Source: Stenopsyche tienmushanensis (lineage: Eukaryota > Arthropoda > Insecta > Trichoptera > Stenopsychidae). From it: 64,000 nucleotides of DNA. The stretch is from NCBI GenBank assembly GCA_008973525.1, contig WACJ01000008.1, positions 124,001 through 188,000 on the forward strand. Direction: 5' to 3'. Both the position numbers and the translations under genes were made by a program. The notes beneath the pieces were generated by a model, which saw nothing but the letters and a program-made list of their open reading frames with translations, was not told where the DNA came from and did no database searches. This document shows, piece by piece, positions 47,526 through 59,764 of the stretch. Each line of letters opens with the position of its first letter. The stretch's first letter is position 1.

Positions 47526-50029
47526 CTTCAGAAGTATAAATTATCCAGGGTTGTCACTTTTATTATGTGTCAATTTAAGAACATCGTAACCGGAATTAAA
47601 ATATGCAAATGGTCTGCGGGGTCGGGCTCTTGGCCATGTCCATAGCCGCCTATGCAAGTTAATCGATTAAAAACTTCTCAAGGTAAAATTTTTACATTGT
47701 ATATTTAATGTTTCCTTTTTTTTTTAAAGAATATTTAGATGGAAATTGAGGATTATTTCAATTTTTATTCTCTAATTAAGATTAGTTCATCTGCTTTGAA
47801 TAATAAGTTGTCACATTTAGCATTACGGATTTATTATTTTTCTCTCATTTTTGTTATTACAAATATGTATATTTCAAAAGCTATTTTTTTTCTTAAATAA
47901 AATACGAGTCAAGTATTGAAGGCACCAGATAGGATTATCACTTTTCAAAAGGAATATTTGAAATTGTTGCCTATTTTGTATTGATCCCGTATTTTTCAAT
48001 AATTGACGTTTAATTAAATTCCAATTTCGATACTCAACTGGTGCAGCGTCTGTTTACCTTTTTTTATATTTTGAAGCGTTTTGTTTTTATAAATTTGTTA
48101 ACAATTTTTTTTTTAATAATTGCGTGCCAATAAATTTTGGGGAGTCGAATATCTTTTCGATTGATCCTGGATCGATTTTATTTTTACAGACTAACTGTCT
48201 TATGTTTATTTGATTTGCCGCAATTCAAATATTTAAAAACAATGATCACAATATCAAAGGTCTCATCATATTTAATTTATCCAGTCATAAATAAATATAG
48301 CAATAAAAGGAGTTACGATTGGATCTAAGTTAATATCCTTGGCTATTTTGTAAACATGAGAAGCTATAGTCGTTAGTGATATTTAATCCTGATTAAAATA
48401 TGTATTTTGGAATTTTTAGACAATCAGGGGCTTTAATCGTATATTTAGTTCTCCCTTCATGCAACAAAAATTCAAGCTAAAACCAAATAAATTATGTCTG
48501 TGTTTATTACAAATAAGTAAGAATAATATATTTATTTATCATTAAGATAATCAAAATATTTATCTTGAAATTTTGAATGTGCGCGCGTGCTCGGTATTTT
48601 AAGGAAATAAGAACATGCCAAAATTTGTAGCTAAATTATAATTTACAACGTAAAGAATGGTAATGAATAACCGTCCATGGATTAGTATATTTAAAAGTGT
48701 ATTTTTTTCCAACTCGTCCGACTGTGTCCATCTTTCGCGAAAGTATTTCTGTGCCGTCTTAAACATGCAGCTATACGAAATTGAGAAGACTCATTCCTTG
48801 TGCCTTTTTTTTTGTTAAGTAACGTACATGTGTAGTTTTATCATAAGACTGTTCAGCATGATGTGATATATATATACAATTATATATAATGTTCTTTTGA
48901 TAAACGGTAAATAGTGATAAAAATTATGATAAATTTCTTTAAGTGAACACTTTTGTGCACCTGTTAAAAATTCCATTTTTTAATATGAATTTTGTTGTAT
49001 TTTTTTTGTAAGACGCGATTATACGCTTGGAAAATGAAACTCTGCATGTCGCTCCAATCGATGAATCTTATATAAATTGAAAGCAAGTCTTCTAGTTTTT
49101 CCTCTTTTGTGTTTTATAAATAGGAAATATTTCATATCGTCACTTGTTTTACTGTTCATTTGTATCGAATAAGAGCTTAATTTATTGATCGATTTCAATG
49201 TGATTTTCAGAAAAAATTGTTGTGAGCAGCTATTTTTAAGTCTGTTAAAGATGCAGTTGTGAAATAAAACATATTTAACAATCTTCTTTTTTTATTGAAC
49301 GTATTTGATTTCATACAAATATTAGCAGACGTGTATATGTACATTATCAATTAATTCGACAGTAATGGTCACGGGTAGATGAAATGACGTCAGACAATGA
49401 TACGTAAAAGAAAATAAAAGGTCACCATTTAATCACAGACCATTAAATCATGATTTTAGTGCATTTTTTACTGTATTGATATAAATTTAATAATGCCAAT
49501 TAAGCTTGAGGCTCTAAATCTCCATCGAACCGACTGAGTTACATTATATATTGGTATTCGGTAAGATTTAGCACGAATGATGTATCTATTATTAATTTAA
49601 ATGAAACTTTATTTGGACTTATCGACAGTTCGATGTAATTATTTATTTATATTCTCTATTTCGATAGTCGCTGGGAGCGAATGTACTTGTCGTACGATGG
49701 TATTTATAACGGGCAAACAAATCAGGTGAAAGGTTTATTAATTATTAATGCAACCTTGACGTTTTCAAAATACTTGAAACAACTGGTTTAACCCTTTGAT
49801 TAGTGAATTAACTTTTGTAGCACACGCATTTTGATTTATTGCGATGAAAGCCTCTAATGTTAGTAATCTGACTTGTTTGTGTGTTGCTTGATCTGAATTT
49901 CCTTTTTGGTTAGGAAATTTTATCTCTAATTCTCTTTTTTAAAATTTCAGCTGCCCTTTTCTCTACCGTCATCTATCGTATCGTCATATTTACCCATTCT
50001 TCTAACCATCTCCAAGTCTGTCATAGCAC
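47526..50029. other. Intergenic AT-rich DNA
   Basis: No gene or transposon was recognised. Several T runs (47717-47730, 48105-48116) and an AATAAA near 49264 could belong to a longer Cdep 3' UTR, but there is no way to tell from sequence alone. Confidence 0.4.
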
Positions 50030-50320
50030 AATTATTGCAATGCCACGTCTCGCATAACAAACAATATTTTTACTATGCCTATTTTATTTCCGCAAGTGTA
50101 TATAATAAGTTGACAAAGTTTTATCGCAATCGAATGAACGGTACGGCAGCGCATAAAATACGAACAAACAAACATTGATTTTTTTAAATATTAGACTACG
50201 CCTATGTTACTCGCGTAATACTTAGCAATAAGTGGACGAAGTTTTATCGCAATTTGATGAACGGTATGGCAGCGCATTACATACGAACAAACAGATATTC
50301 ATTTTTATATATAAGAAGAA
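50030..50320 (+). repeat. Repeat family A, long copy with two tail units
   Basis: It begins GCAATGCCACGTCTCGCATA, then a Pro-rich T/A stretch, then two successive tail units (50105-50180 and 50228-50310), each with AAAGTTTTATCGCAAT, GAACGGTA(T/C)GGCAGCGCAT and ACGAACAAACA. The same two-unit arrangement occurs at 53.7-53.94 kb. Confidence 0.7.
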
Positions 50321-50534
50321 GATAAAATTGTATCCTCTAATTCATAATAGCCTTAAAGATGTAGAATGTTGATTAGTTTGTATTAAGATTGAATAAATTG
50401 TTTATAAAAAAGCATTGATATTCAATTAGAAAATGTTTTTCTATTAATTTTGCTGTATTTTTATATATGTAACTTAACCTAATGTATAAATATAAATTAT
50501 ATATCTATAAATTTTCAGTACCAAAGGAAGACAT

Positions 50535-50740
50535 TTGATGAAGCTTGAAATCGATAAATTTAAGACTCATTCAGGAATGGTATTCGATCGCGAGGCGTCC
50601 ATTCGTCATGTCAGCGGTCCGAAAAGCGGACCGGTTGGATACACAGACCATATTGTGGCTATTCCATCCTCTTTTAGTGCTTTTTGGAGCATTTTCGAGA
50701 ATAAAAAGGAAGTTTTTTAGTTTTAGTTTATAAAATCTAG
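50535..50740 (+). repeat. Repeat family D, copy 2 (contains a hairpin)
   Basis: It matches 45640-45830. The stem here is CGGTCCG (50615-50621) with CGGACCG (50627-50633). The left part GAAGCTTGAAATCGATAAAT also occurs at 11088-11107. It overlaps a minus-strand open frame (50571-51002) that I do not recognise. Confidence 0.55.
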
Positions 50741-51420
50741 CTAGTTTCTCTCCTGCGCTCAGAACGCAGCGCGTTGCCGTGATGGACCCATATTTCATCC
50801 TGAATTGATGCAAAAATTCGACCTTATTGCTGTGAAAAATCGTCAAATACTCGATTAAAACATCATCACGACGCTGTTTTTGTTTGGAATCCAATCCCGG
50901 GATCCCGGACAGTTTTAGTTGCTCATGAATCCCGGGATTATTCCCCGGCGAAAAATTCGGGATTGAAATTTTTATTTTTATTATTAAACAGAAATTGTAC
51001 ACCTCATCAGCACGCTGAAGGCTACTAAATAGCCGAATTCTGAACGCTTGGAAACAGTGGCATAACTATTAATTGGCGAGCTTAGGCGGCGCCCAGGGGT
51101 AGTAACTGGTTAATTTTTGTAATTACAGTAGATATATGTTATTCAAATTGTTATATCAACCGTTCCATACCGGTGATGTATTTACTACACCTCGACTATA
51201 ATAATAGGAATATCGATATGAAATATAATAAATACGGGGTTCAGATTTTTTGCATTCCTTCGTAATATAATTACGAATCACATCAAAGTATTATGGTATA
51301 CAAGTATTCATCTGCAGCGACGGAAATAAATAATTTGTCGGAAAATCGGGAATTTTGCGAGCTTCTCTCAAATAAATAAAATTCTTTCGCCTTCAAGTCG
51401 GACTTATTAGTCATTTTTGA
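50741..51420 (-). other. Probable transposon remnant, family unknown
   Basis: A minus-strand frame of 143 codons (50571-51002) is long for this AT-rich DNA and contains LSAGEKLARF near its end. This is loosely reminiscent of the SAG motif of hAT dimerisation domains, but too weak to call. The rest is AT-rich. Confidence 0.25.
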
Positions 51421-51429
51421 TCAAATTTA

Positions 51430-51640
51430 TCAATGTAATTTCTTAAACTATTGAAAATCCTGTTGCCAGGATCCCGAGACTGATTTCCTAATTGTGAGCA
51501 AACGCGGTACCCATCTTGTGCACAGCTTTCTCGTGTACAAATTTTCAGTCATTTTTCAAAGATTATTTAAGATCATACACAGCATTTGAGTGCATTCTCC
51601 CTCTGGAACACTCTAGGGCGCACTCGACATCTGAGTGAAT
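51430..51640 (-). mobile_element. Mariner transposase fragment
   Basis: The minus-strand translation of about 51480-51560 reads LYTRKLCTRWVPRLLTI, matching the R/K-LC-KWVPR-L motif that follows the helix-turn-helix region in mauritiana/irritans mariner transposases. The same motif is in the element at 59765-60524. Only a short piece is left. Confidence 0.6.
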
Positions 51641-53284
51641 ATTCATCAAAAGATTTATTGAATAATACGTTAAATTACTCAGTCATTCGTCGCTGAGCCT
51701 CGGCAAATAATCTTAAATTCAAATATTTTTCGGGTATTATCAAAAAGACGGTATTATTAATATAAACTCATCCAGGAATGGTAATATAATCTCATTTATA
51801 TTTGCATGTTAACGACTTTTACATGCAAGAAGTAACAAATCTATTAATTTCAAGAAATTTTCGAAGGGAAGGGATAAGATTTCGCTTCGGAGAGCTCAAA
51901 AGTTTTGCCAGATAAAGCATCCATAAATTAAAAGAATAAATTATGTGCATATTTTAGGAGATGTTCGCAATAAAATGACGGAATTTTCACTGCATTTAAA
52001 TCCTTATCTGTTATCATATACATAATCCTTTGCCGTGAAAATTTGACGCAACTCGGAGAGGATGGCTCAGTTTTAATCTGAAGAGCGCGCTGAAAGGACG
52101 TGCCGTTCTTTTGCGGGAAAAACGTATACAGTTGCGGTTTTTCCGATTTATAAGTTCAACCCCCGAGTGATTTCGCATGAAAAACAATCGTGATTTAATG
52201 TGTGCAACATCGGATGTGATTTTGGTGAGTGATTCGTTTCGTTCGTTTAACAATAACACTTAGAAAAACCGAAACTCCATTAAACTATCGAATCGAAAGT
52301 AAATCATCTTCTCAACCCTTACTTAAAAAAACAATCCGTATTCATATACAAAAAGCACTATTCGAATATTTGGCATTATTAATCACGTCTATATAAGGGC
52401 GATGATTAAAATAGTGCCTCAATAACAATGTCTTGACCTTCCAATATATAATACGAGGGGTATCTTGTAAAGTCAAGGTTGATTTATGCCATTCAAATTT
52501 ATATACAAAGATGAAATATTTTGTCTGAAAATTATCGATTTGTACAAATACATAATAATCGGAACCCTTTACTGATCCAGATTTGAATGATCGATCATTG
52601 ATGTATATTTGAACTCAATTGTGTGTATTTTTAATAGATTTCTTCTGTGTTTAAAACATAATTTAAATTATCATATCGTGCAATATGTTTGAAAAATCTA
52701 ACATTGTCACAAACGTATCTGTTGCGGTATCAACAGGTAATAATGAGTTGTTCTTATATTTGATATACACGCTGTTATATCTAAATTTTTGGACTAATTT
52801 GTCAATTATCGGATAATTGAGATAGTTTGAAATACAGTCTGAATTATATATCACCGATTATCTAATGGAATTTATTGATGTTTGTTGAAAACGAGCTTAA
52901 AATCGCTTATGTATTGGTTTCGAACGTCTTGGTTTGTCCATGTTCACGGACCTACTCCTTATTATCTGGTTTCGATCGGTTAAATTTGGATGGTAATCTT
53001 TGATTCAAAAATATTATTATAAGGCGTACATCAAATACAATGAAGAAACATTTAGAATATCAGATCTGGCTTAATATTTCACCTTTAAATCGTCATAACT
53101 TTTTAATCTGTGGTCGTAATAGTACGAAATAATTGTTTTTTTATATTTTGCAATATATTTTTGATCTTAATAAATCATTATTTTGTGCAATTAGTTTAAC
53201 GGAAAATAGTTCTGAGCTTCCAAAGTCACAAAAAATGTGCAAGCGAATGAGAAATGTCTACTTCTAAATTCTCTAAACAAAAAA
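51641..53284. other. Intergenic, nothing recognised
   Basis: AT-rich DNA. A less AT-rich patch at about 52020-52220 has an open minus-strand frame without recognisable similarity. Confidence 0.4.
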
Positions 53285-53350
53285 CTAAGTACGGTCTCCA
53301 GACCTGACACCACTGGATTTCTTTGTCTGTAGTAAACCGTTCTTGCAGCA
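53285..53350 (+). mobile_element. DDE transposase fragment
   Basis: It translates to RSPDLTPLDFFVC, the third-aspartate catalytic segment of Tc1/mariner-superfamily transposases. The flanks are not recognisable, so only the core is annotated. Confidence 0.5.
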
Positions 53351-53627
53351 TTCAAATAATAATTCTGTTCTTTTTAGCGATGTCTCTGTATTTTGGAACA
53401 CAGAGATGCTCATTTTTACAATGATCCAAAACTTTTTCCGAGACAATTTCGGTATTCAATTCCCAACATTCTCCATTGAGACATAAGACATACATATTTG
53501 TCATGTTTTTTTTAAAAAAATATTTACCCCTATAAATACCATGCGTACAATTCTGTCCAATTCAATTTCTAAAATCACTTCATTTTACACCTAAAATTAA
53601 CACAAAGTCAAATTTTAAATTTATTTA

Positions 53628-53945
53628 AGACTAGTGATTACCATAAATTGCAATGATACGCCTTGCATAATAAACTGCATACAACAAAAAAATATTTTAC
53701 AATGCCTATGTTATTCCCGCACGTGTAAATAATAAATTGACAAAGTTTTATCGCAATCAGATAAACTGTATGGCAGCGCTTTAAATACGGACAAACAAAC
53801 ATTGATTTTTATATATTAGACTATGTCTATGTTACTCGCGCAATCCTTATCAATAAGTAGACAAAGTTTTATTGCAATTCAATAACGGTATGGCAGCGCA
53901 TTTCGTACGCACAAACAATAGCTCATTTTTATATGTAAGATGTTC
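53628..53945 (+). repeat. Repeat family A, long copy with two tail units
   Basis: It starts ACTAGTGATTACC, continues like the 54.6-kb copy, and then carries two successive tail units (about 53735-53810 and 53860-53930) as at 50.1 kb. More diverged than the 54.6-kb copy. Confidence 0.65.
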
Positions 53946-54089
53946 TATAGAAATGTCACCAATATTATATTCAACTAAAATATCATCAAAACAATATTTT
54001 ATGGACTGGTTTTGAGGATCAAAATCATGTACAGGATCTTTAAAGAAGGACGCTCGATTTTTAAATGTAAATAAAATAAATTGTATGTG

Positions 54090-54480
54090 AGATATCCCCT
54101 CATTTTTTTTGCATTTGAAATAATATTTTATTGCATTAAGTATGGAATATAACGTCGATCAAATGTCCGCCGCGGCTTTGCTTGATGGCACGTAATCGGG
54201 AGCTCCAATTTTCGATGACTGTCGTATAAATCTGGCTGAATTTACTAGATGGCATTTTTTATATTGACTTTAAGGGCATCTATTGTTTGAAGTTTATAAG
54301 CATAGACCTACAATTTAAGATAGACCCAAAAAAAGTCTCATCTCAGACAGAGAAGAAGTTCATGGTCTCAAATCGTTGTTCAGAATGTCCATCATTACAT
54401 GCGCTGTATGACATGTAGCGCTGTCCTATTAGAATCCCAGATACATTGGGTTCTTCTAAGCGAACCACCATTTGATTTTC
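54090..54480 (-). mobile_element. DDE transposase C-terminal fragment
   Basis: The minus strand reads VIENWSSRLRAIKQSRGGHL followed by IDVIF, the usual C-terminal end of a common insect Tc1/mariner-superfamily transposase. Upstream on that strand a damaged MNFF segment lies where PLDFF is expected. Frames are broken; the N terminus is absent. Confidence 0.65.
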
Positions 54481-54596
54481 AATAAATTTACCGTTATAAT
54501 ATTATAAAATAAACATTTGGCAACCCTATTTACATTGCTTATCTTTATAATCCTAAGATTTTAGCAGATCAATCATCGAATTCATTCTAACTTATT

Positions 54597-54800
54597 AGGA
54601 CTAGTGATTACCCGGCATGCGTTGCAATGCCACGTCTCGCATAACAAACTGTATACACAAATAATATGTTTTACTATGCTTATGTTATTTCCGCAAGTGT
54701 AAACAATAAGTTGACAAAGTTTTATTGCAATCGGATGAACGGTATGGCAGCGCATTAAATACAGACAAACAAACATTGATTTTTATTTATTAGATTACTG
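54597..54800 (+). repeat. Repeat family A, best-preserved single-tail copy
   Basis: It reads ACTAGTGATTACCCGGCATG, GCAATGCCACGTCTCGCATA, TTCCGCAAGTGTAAACAATA, then the shared AAAGTTTTATTGCAATCGGA core, GAACGGTATGGCAGCGCAT and ACAAACAAACATTGATTTTT. It gives the head-to-tail order for the family, about 190 bp. Confidence 0.7.
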
Positions 54801-56412
54801 ATTTTAGATTTTAAAAACTGATGGATTTCTTTCTTATACCCCTAATATTATCGCATTTAAACACTTATTCTATACATAAAATTAGTCTAATACATTTTTG
54901 ATCGTCTCGGACCATCCTTTGCTTGTTCTTGGTATATAATTTACTTAAGCCACATTAGCTCGATTAATTGATTATCGGATGTCAGACGCTAGTTCGACCA
55001 GCGTTGCTCAATTAAAGCAATCCGGCAGATCTGCGTCCTTCTTTCAATTACCCAAAGGCAGAGTTAATTAAGAATACCATCAATTAACGATATAGAAGAA
55101 GACCAAGCCTATTGCACGTATCAAATCTTGATGTCCCGTTTAAAAGTAAATAACTACGTTTGCTTAATAAATACGATAGCTCTGTTCTTTGTTCCATAAA
55201 TATTATATATCACAATGTACATAAAAACAGCCGTAGTGTGTAATATTTCCCCTAATCCACATGGGGATGGACCGCACATCCTAGCCAACAGATTAAATGG
55301 CACATTTCAAGGTTGGAGCGGTAAATTGCGAAATTTTATTTTTTATCAGCCTTAAATTTCAAATAAACATCCCCGTTGGGTATCTGGGTGCGAAACAAGA
55401 ACAAAAGTGTGGTTTACGGGTTGTTTTCGGATGTAATATGTTTTTACGCAACCTTCATGCATATTGGCGTCTCCGCATCTTTTTTTTAACTGTCCCGATA
55501 TTTTTTTTTAGCATTTGATATCAAAAATTCGTTCGCAAATTAGTTGAATTGTGTTTTTCAGCTGGTTCTATGGACATCGATCTAGCGTTTGATAATGTGT
55601 GACATGAAGCACTAACTTGTATAATATCAACCGTCCTTTTTAATGCCAATCGAAAAACTGCATCCTAAACGAATATTACCGTGCCAATTTGTCCGAGAAA
55701 AAAATATTTAATTAAAAAAAGTACATATTACGAAATTTATGTTTAAAATCATAGCAAAAAATCATCATAAAATAGGGAGATATTGATTTTCTTTTTAAAC
55801 TCATACTAATCATATTCATAATACATTTGAGTAAATGTCAAAAGAATCATTGAATCCAGCACTTAAAGAGTTATTCATAATAAAAGTCGAAAAATTAACG
55901 CATTGTAAAATGCAATGTAAAAATAAAAATATGTTTGTTTGTTTGCTGACTATACTTTCCTATACAATTAATACGATTACCATGAAACTTTGGTGAGTTA
56001 TTGGGTGTATGTCCAAGAAGGTTTTTGAATTAATCCATATATAATATAGTATATTTTTATTAATTCATTTTGAAAAATAAAAGCATTAGTCGAAATCGTG
56101 GGGAAAAAATATGATGTATCGTTCTTATGATATGGTTTAAAACGTAGCCTTCCAAATCTTCTTTACAATATCCAAGCATACAGATGGAATAAACAGATTT
56201 TGAATTGCTCGATAGATTTAAGAATATAAACCATATTTCATACGGTAAATTGTGATTCAACTGACGTAAGTATAATAGATAATAGAGGACTGGTCAAAAT
56301 CAAGAAACGGTTATCCTTAATGATGATTAAGCCAAACCATATTACATCGCTTTTTATCATTATTATCTATGAATGAAAATGTAAATTTAAAAAAACCATC
56401 AAATTCATTTAT
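54801..56412. other. Intergenic, nothing recognised
   Basis: AT-rich DNA. A short reverse stretch at about 55925-56015 may be another diverged family A tail. No genes. Confidence 0.35.
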
Positions 56413-57326
56413 TAGGTTGGGGAATAAGTTCGTAGCGTTTTTATATTATCATGTTTTACAACATTGTTTTGCTTTTTTACTGTAGTGTATAATATTTATT
56501 CGACGGAGCTTATTTTGTTCTACAAATCTGTATTAATCATCTTATTGAATAATGTAGTGTTTTATTACCTTTGAGTCTTAAAAGTGGAATATCCAAGAGG
56601 TAAAAATTCTCAATCATCTTCATTCAATGGCATTTGTCGAAAAATTGGGAGCCTGGATGCTTCACGAGCTTAATGAAAACAACAAAGAAAATCGCCTTCA
56701 AATTGCTTCTCAACATTTCACTCGCCATCGAGCAATACACGGTCACAAACAGCGCTTTTTGTACCGAATCGTCACGGGAGATGAGAAATGATGCTTATTT
56801 TGGTGGAACTGGGAGGGCATGGTGCATTGGGAGATGCTCGAAATGAACACCACGATCAACAAGGAGCTCTACACAGCTGAGATACACCGCGTGAAAGAGG
56901 CTATTCAACTGAATGGATCTCATCGACGAGGCCAAACCATACTCCTTCACGACAATGCCAGCCCCCATGTTGCACAAGTAGTCAAAGTCGCACTCCAAGA
57001 GCTCAAATTGGAGATCCTTCAGCATCCGCCGTATTCTCCAGACCTTGCACTGACGGATCACCATCTTTTGCGCTCCCTGTCGGACTATATGAGAGGCCTT
57101 ACCTTCAACAATGAAGACGATCTTAAAAACTGATTCAACAAATTCTTCGATACCTAGACCGGGCGATTTTTGGCGGAACGGCATCGACAAACTAGTCGAG
57201 AGGTGGAGGAGGATAGTAAACAGCAACGGCGAATACATAATTAATTATTTTTTTAAATTAAAACTATTAATTTTTGTCTAAATAAAAGCTTTTGATAAAA
57301 ACGCTACGAACTTATTCCCCAACCTG
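56413..57326 (+). mobile_element. Mariner element, internally deleted, with near-identical terminal inverted repeats
   Basis: Both ends carry AGGTTGGGGAATAAGTTCGT continuing into AGCGTTTTTAT (right end in reverse), flanked by TA-containing target sites. The body encodes a DD34D transposase in shifted frames. LGAWMLHELNENNKENRLQI leads to TGDEK (first catalytic Asp region), then LLHDNASPH (second) and YSPDLALTDHH (third). The N-terminal helix-turn-helix and part of the region between the first and second Asp are missing. At about 0.91 kb it is shorter than the usual 1.3 kb, so it could only move in trans. Confidence 0.85.
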
Positions 57327-57404
57327 ATATATTGTCTACTACAAATGATCTGCTGCGATATAAAATGCGATCTGCTACGATCTGCGAGCAAAATACTGTT
57401 TTAA

Positions 57405-57660
57405 AACCCTTAAAGAGGTAAAACACAGAGTTGTGTCCGAATTCCAGCGATTCAGAAAGATAATTCTTACATCGTTTATGTTTACCTGAAGAAATGACCG
57501 AATATTGTGTGCTATCGACAGTGTTTATTCATTTATGTACAAGCTTCATACACGCTGCGACGGTCCTGGACAGATAAGTGGATTTGTACGGATGATGAAT
57601 GGTGGACTTACAAATATAGTAAGTTTATGATGATTTTAAATTAGCTCACAACTCAAAGGG
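57405..57660 (+). mobile_element. Candidate TTAA-flanked MITE related to the 11.2-kb element
   Basis: It lies between TTAA at 57401-57404 and TTAA at 57661-57664. The right end CTCAAAGGG gives CCCTTTGAG in reverse and the left end has CCCTTAAAGAG. The interior (57480-57600) matches 11632-11770 (ATTGTGTGCTATC, CACGCTGCGACGG, AGTGGATTTGTA). No transposase. Confidence 0.45.
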
Positions 57661-57664
57661 TTAA

Positions 57665-58440
57665 GACAATGTCGCATAAAAAGCTCCAAGACATGTGCGA
57701 TTTAATGAACTTCAATTGAATTGGGCACGCGCTGGAGTGTCTGTAATTTAAACTTTTAACGAATGCAACAAGAAAAGGCCACATTTGCAAAAAAAACAAG
57801 GACAATATTCTGCGCTCAAGCAAAAGTTTATGAAAGCTTCAATTCCAAGAGTTTAAAATGTTTGTCACGTGAGCAGAAAACTTTTCACTTCGGTCACGTA
57901 ATTTTTAGTACTTGTCCCTTATATGTTATATACGCCATGTTAGGTAGATATAAAAGTTTTGTCAGTATGATTTAAAAAAAAAAACATATTTCGAAAGCAC
58001 AATATTATTAAACTATTCTTTTAAGGTGCTATCAAAAGTTTACAATAATCATAAGAGATTTTACATAGAATTTGTTTTGTTCTCATTGTGATCCACGTAC
58101 AGTTGTATTAGGATTAAATTATTTAATAAAATCACACAAATAATAATAATTGAAAATCATGTGAAAAAGCGATATATCGTCGTTGCCGCTTTATGGGCGG
58201 ATTCCACGAACGTGGTTTCTTGTGCATGGTTTACAAGCGTGCCGATTACTGCAGTGAAGTGACCACACGTTTATGTTCACAATATTACTTTTGTCAGCTA
58301 CTCCATCATCGGTTGTGTTTCAAAAAAGGGTTAAATCCGATCCTCCTTAATAACATATCACTCAATAAGTTCATAGGATTACTAAAAAAACAAAATATTT
58401 TTTTAATTAACAACAAAATAAAACAACAACTTTATTCATT
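57665..58440. other. Intergenic, nothing recognised
   Basis: AT-rich DNA with a less AT-rich patch near 58180-58330 that has no recognisable coding content. Confidence 0.35.
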
Positions 58441-59100
58441 AACCTTTTTTTCCTGTGGGATCTTGCATAAGACACCCTGGATTTGATCCCAGGGTGGTAC
58501 CCTGAAATTCTTAATGACTAAACTCCTCCCTTGTCCGTCTCTGTCTCCTTGGTATTGTTTTTCACATTGCTTCAGGAGAACAGGTAGTCTGGCCTTAGGT
58601 AACTGGCCCTATTCTAGTGTTGGAGAGCCACTCTACGCCACTCGTTGCCCTCTTTGGCGCTCAGAATTTCTTCCATGTAATCACGCCAAATGTCCCAGTT
58701 CTTTTTGCTTGCAGTCATGCTGTGAACCATGGTGTCAACGTTGAGCTCGGCTACCCTGATTGCTTGTTTCAGCGAATTTCTCTGGGGTGCCCAAGCTTTA
58801 CAGTCAGTGGTGGTGTGTTCTGCATCATCGACCTCCGCTTGGCAGTGGTGGCACGTCACAGATGTTTCCTTGCCAATCCGCTTCAGATACACCTCGAAGC
58901 ATCCATGCCCAGTGAGCACTTGGGTCAAACTGTAGGTTATTTCGCCCTGTTTTCGGGCCCTCCACCGCCCGGTTTTTGGGATCATCGTAGTCCAAGACCC
59001 TCTTCTTTGCCTGGAGGTCCAGCGGGGTATTCCAGCGATCACGAGTCTTCGGACACTGTCCTGTACGCTGCGTGACTCGGAGTGCTCCCTGTCGCTGGAC
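58441..59100 (-). mobile_element. R1-like LINE 3' end, copy 2
   Basis: A T run near 58446 is the reversed poly(A) tail. The following 150 bp matches the 3' UTR at 39427-39600. The minus-strand frame carries [34 protein letters not shown] (zinc knuckle) and the usual C terminus. It is truncated at about 59100 within the reverse transcriptase tail, where the next LINE end abuts. Confidence 0.75.
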
Positions 59101-59764
59101 CCTTTTTTTTTAGTGTGAGGAGAGGAAATGTATTAAACACGTACCGGGTCCGTACCCGGCAGTAGTGTGGGAATCCGGATTATGTTTAAACAAGAAAACA
59201 GCTATCTAAAATGAATCTAGAATGAACGCAAATCCGATTCTGTTACCCACTAAACCCCTCCCCCCCTAGGCACTACCAATTGCGACGCTCTGGCATTTTC
59301 TGCCCGTCACTCCTCACCACTTAAGGCCTTCGATTCTGTCTTACCCTTTGTTGGCTCCCTCTCTCAATGGTGGCTTTCTGCCTCACTCTCTTCTCACGCT
59401 CATTAGAGGTAATCACTTCGGCGGCAAAATTTCCCCATGCCATCCATTCTTCACTACTTCTAAGCATCGAGTTCATCATCTCTGTTTTACAGATGCTTCT
59501 TTCCCCTATTGTTTCGCAAAGGACCTTTCGCTCTGTCTCCCATGCCTTGCATTCAAAGACCGTATGTTCCGCGCCATTCGCCTCAGTCCCGCAGTGGTGG
59601 CACATCGTGGTTGCCTCTTTTCCTATCTATTTTAGATAGGCTCCGAAGCAGCCGTGCCCACTGAGAAGCTGAGTCAGATGATAGCTCAGATTTCAGTGTC
59701 GCCTTTCACTCCACCTTCTTACATCGGACAGCAGTGTGCCCTGTCGCTGGACCCTGGCGAGCTT
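59101..59764 (-). mobile_element. R1-like LINE 3' end, second subfamily
   Basis: It starts with a T run at 59103-59112 (reversed poly(A)). The minus-strand frame gives MCHHCGTEANGAEHTVFEC, the same zinc-knuckle C terminus as the neighbouring copy but clearly diverged and with its own 3' UTR. It is truncated at about 59764 against a mariner element. Confidence 0.7.

Noticed and set aside
50571..51002. 143-codon minus-strand frame as a real gene
   Set aside because: It overlaps repeat D, has no intron or start context and only a vague hAT-like motif. More likely transposon debris.
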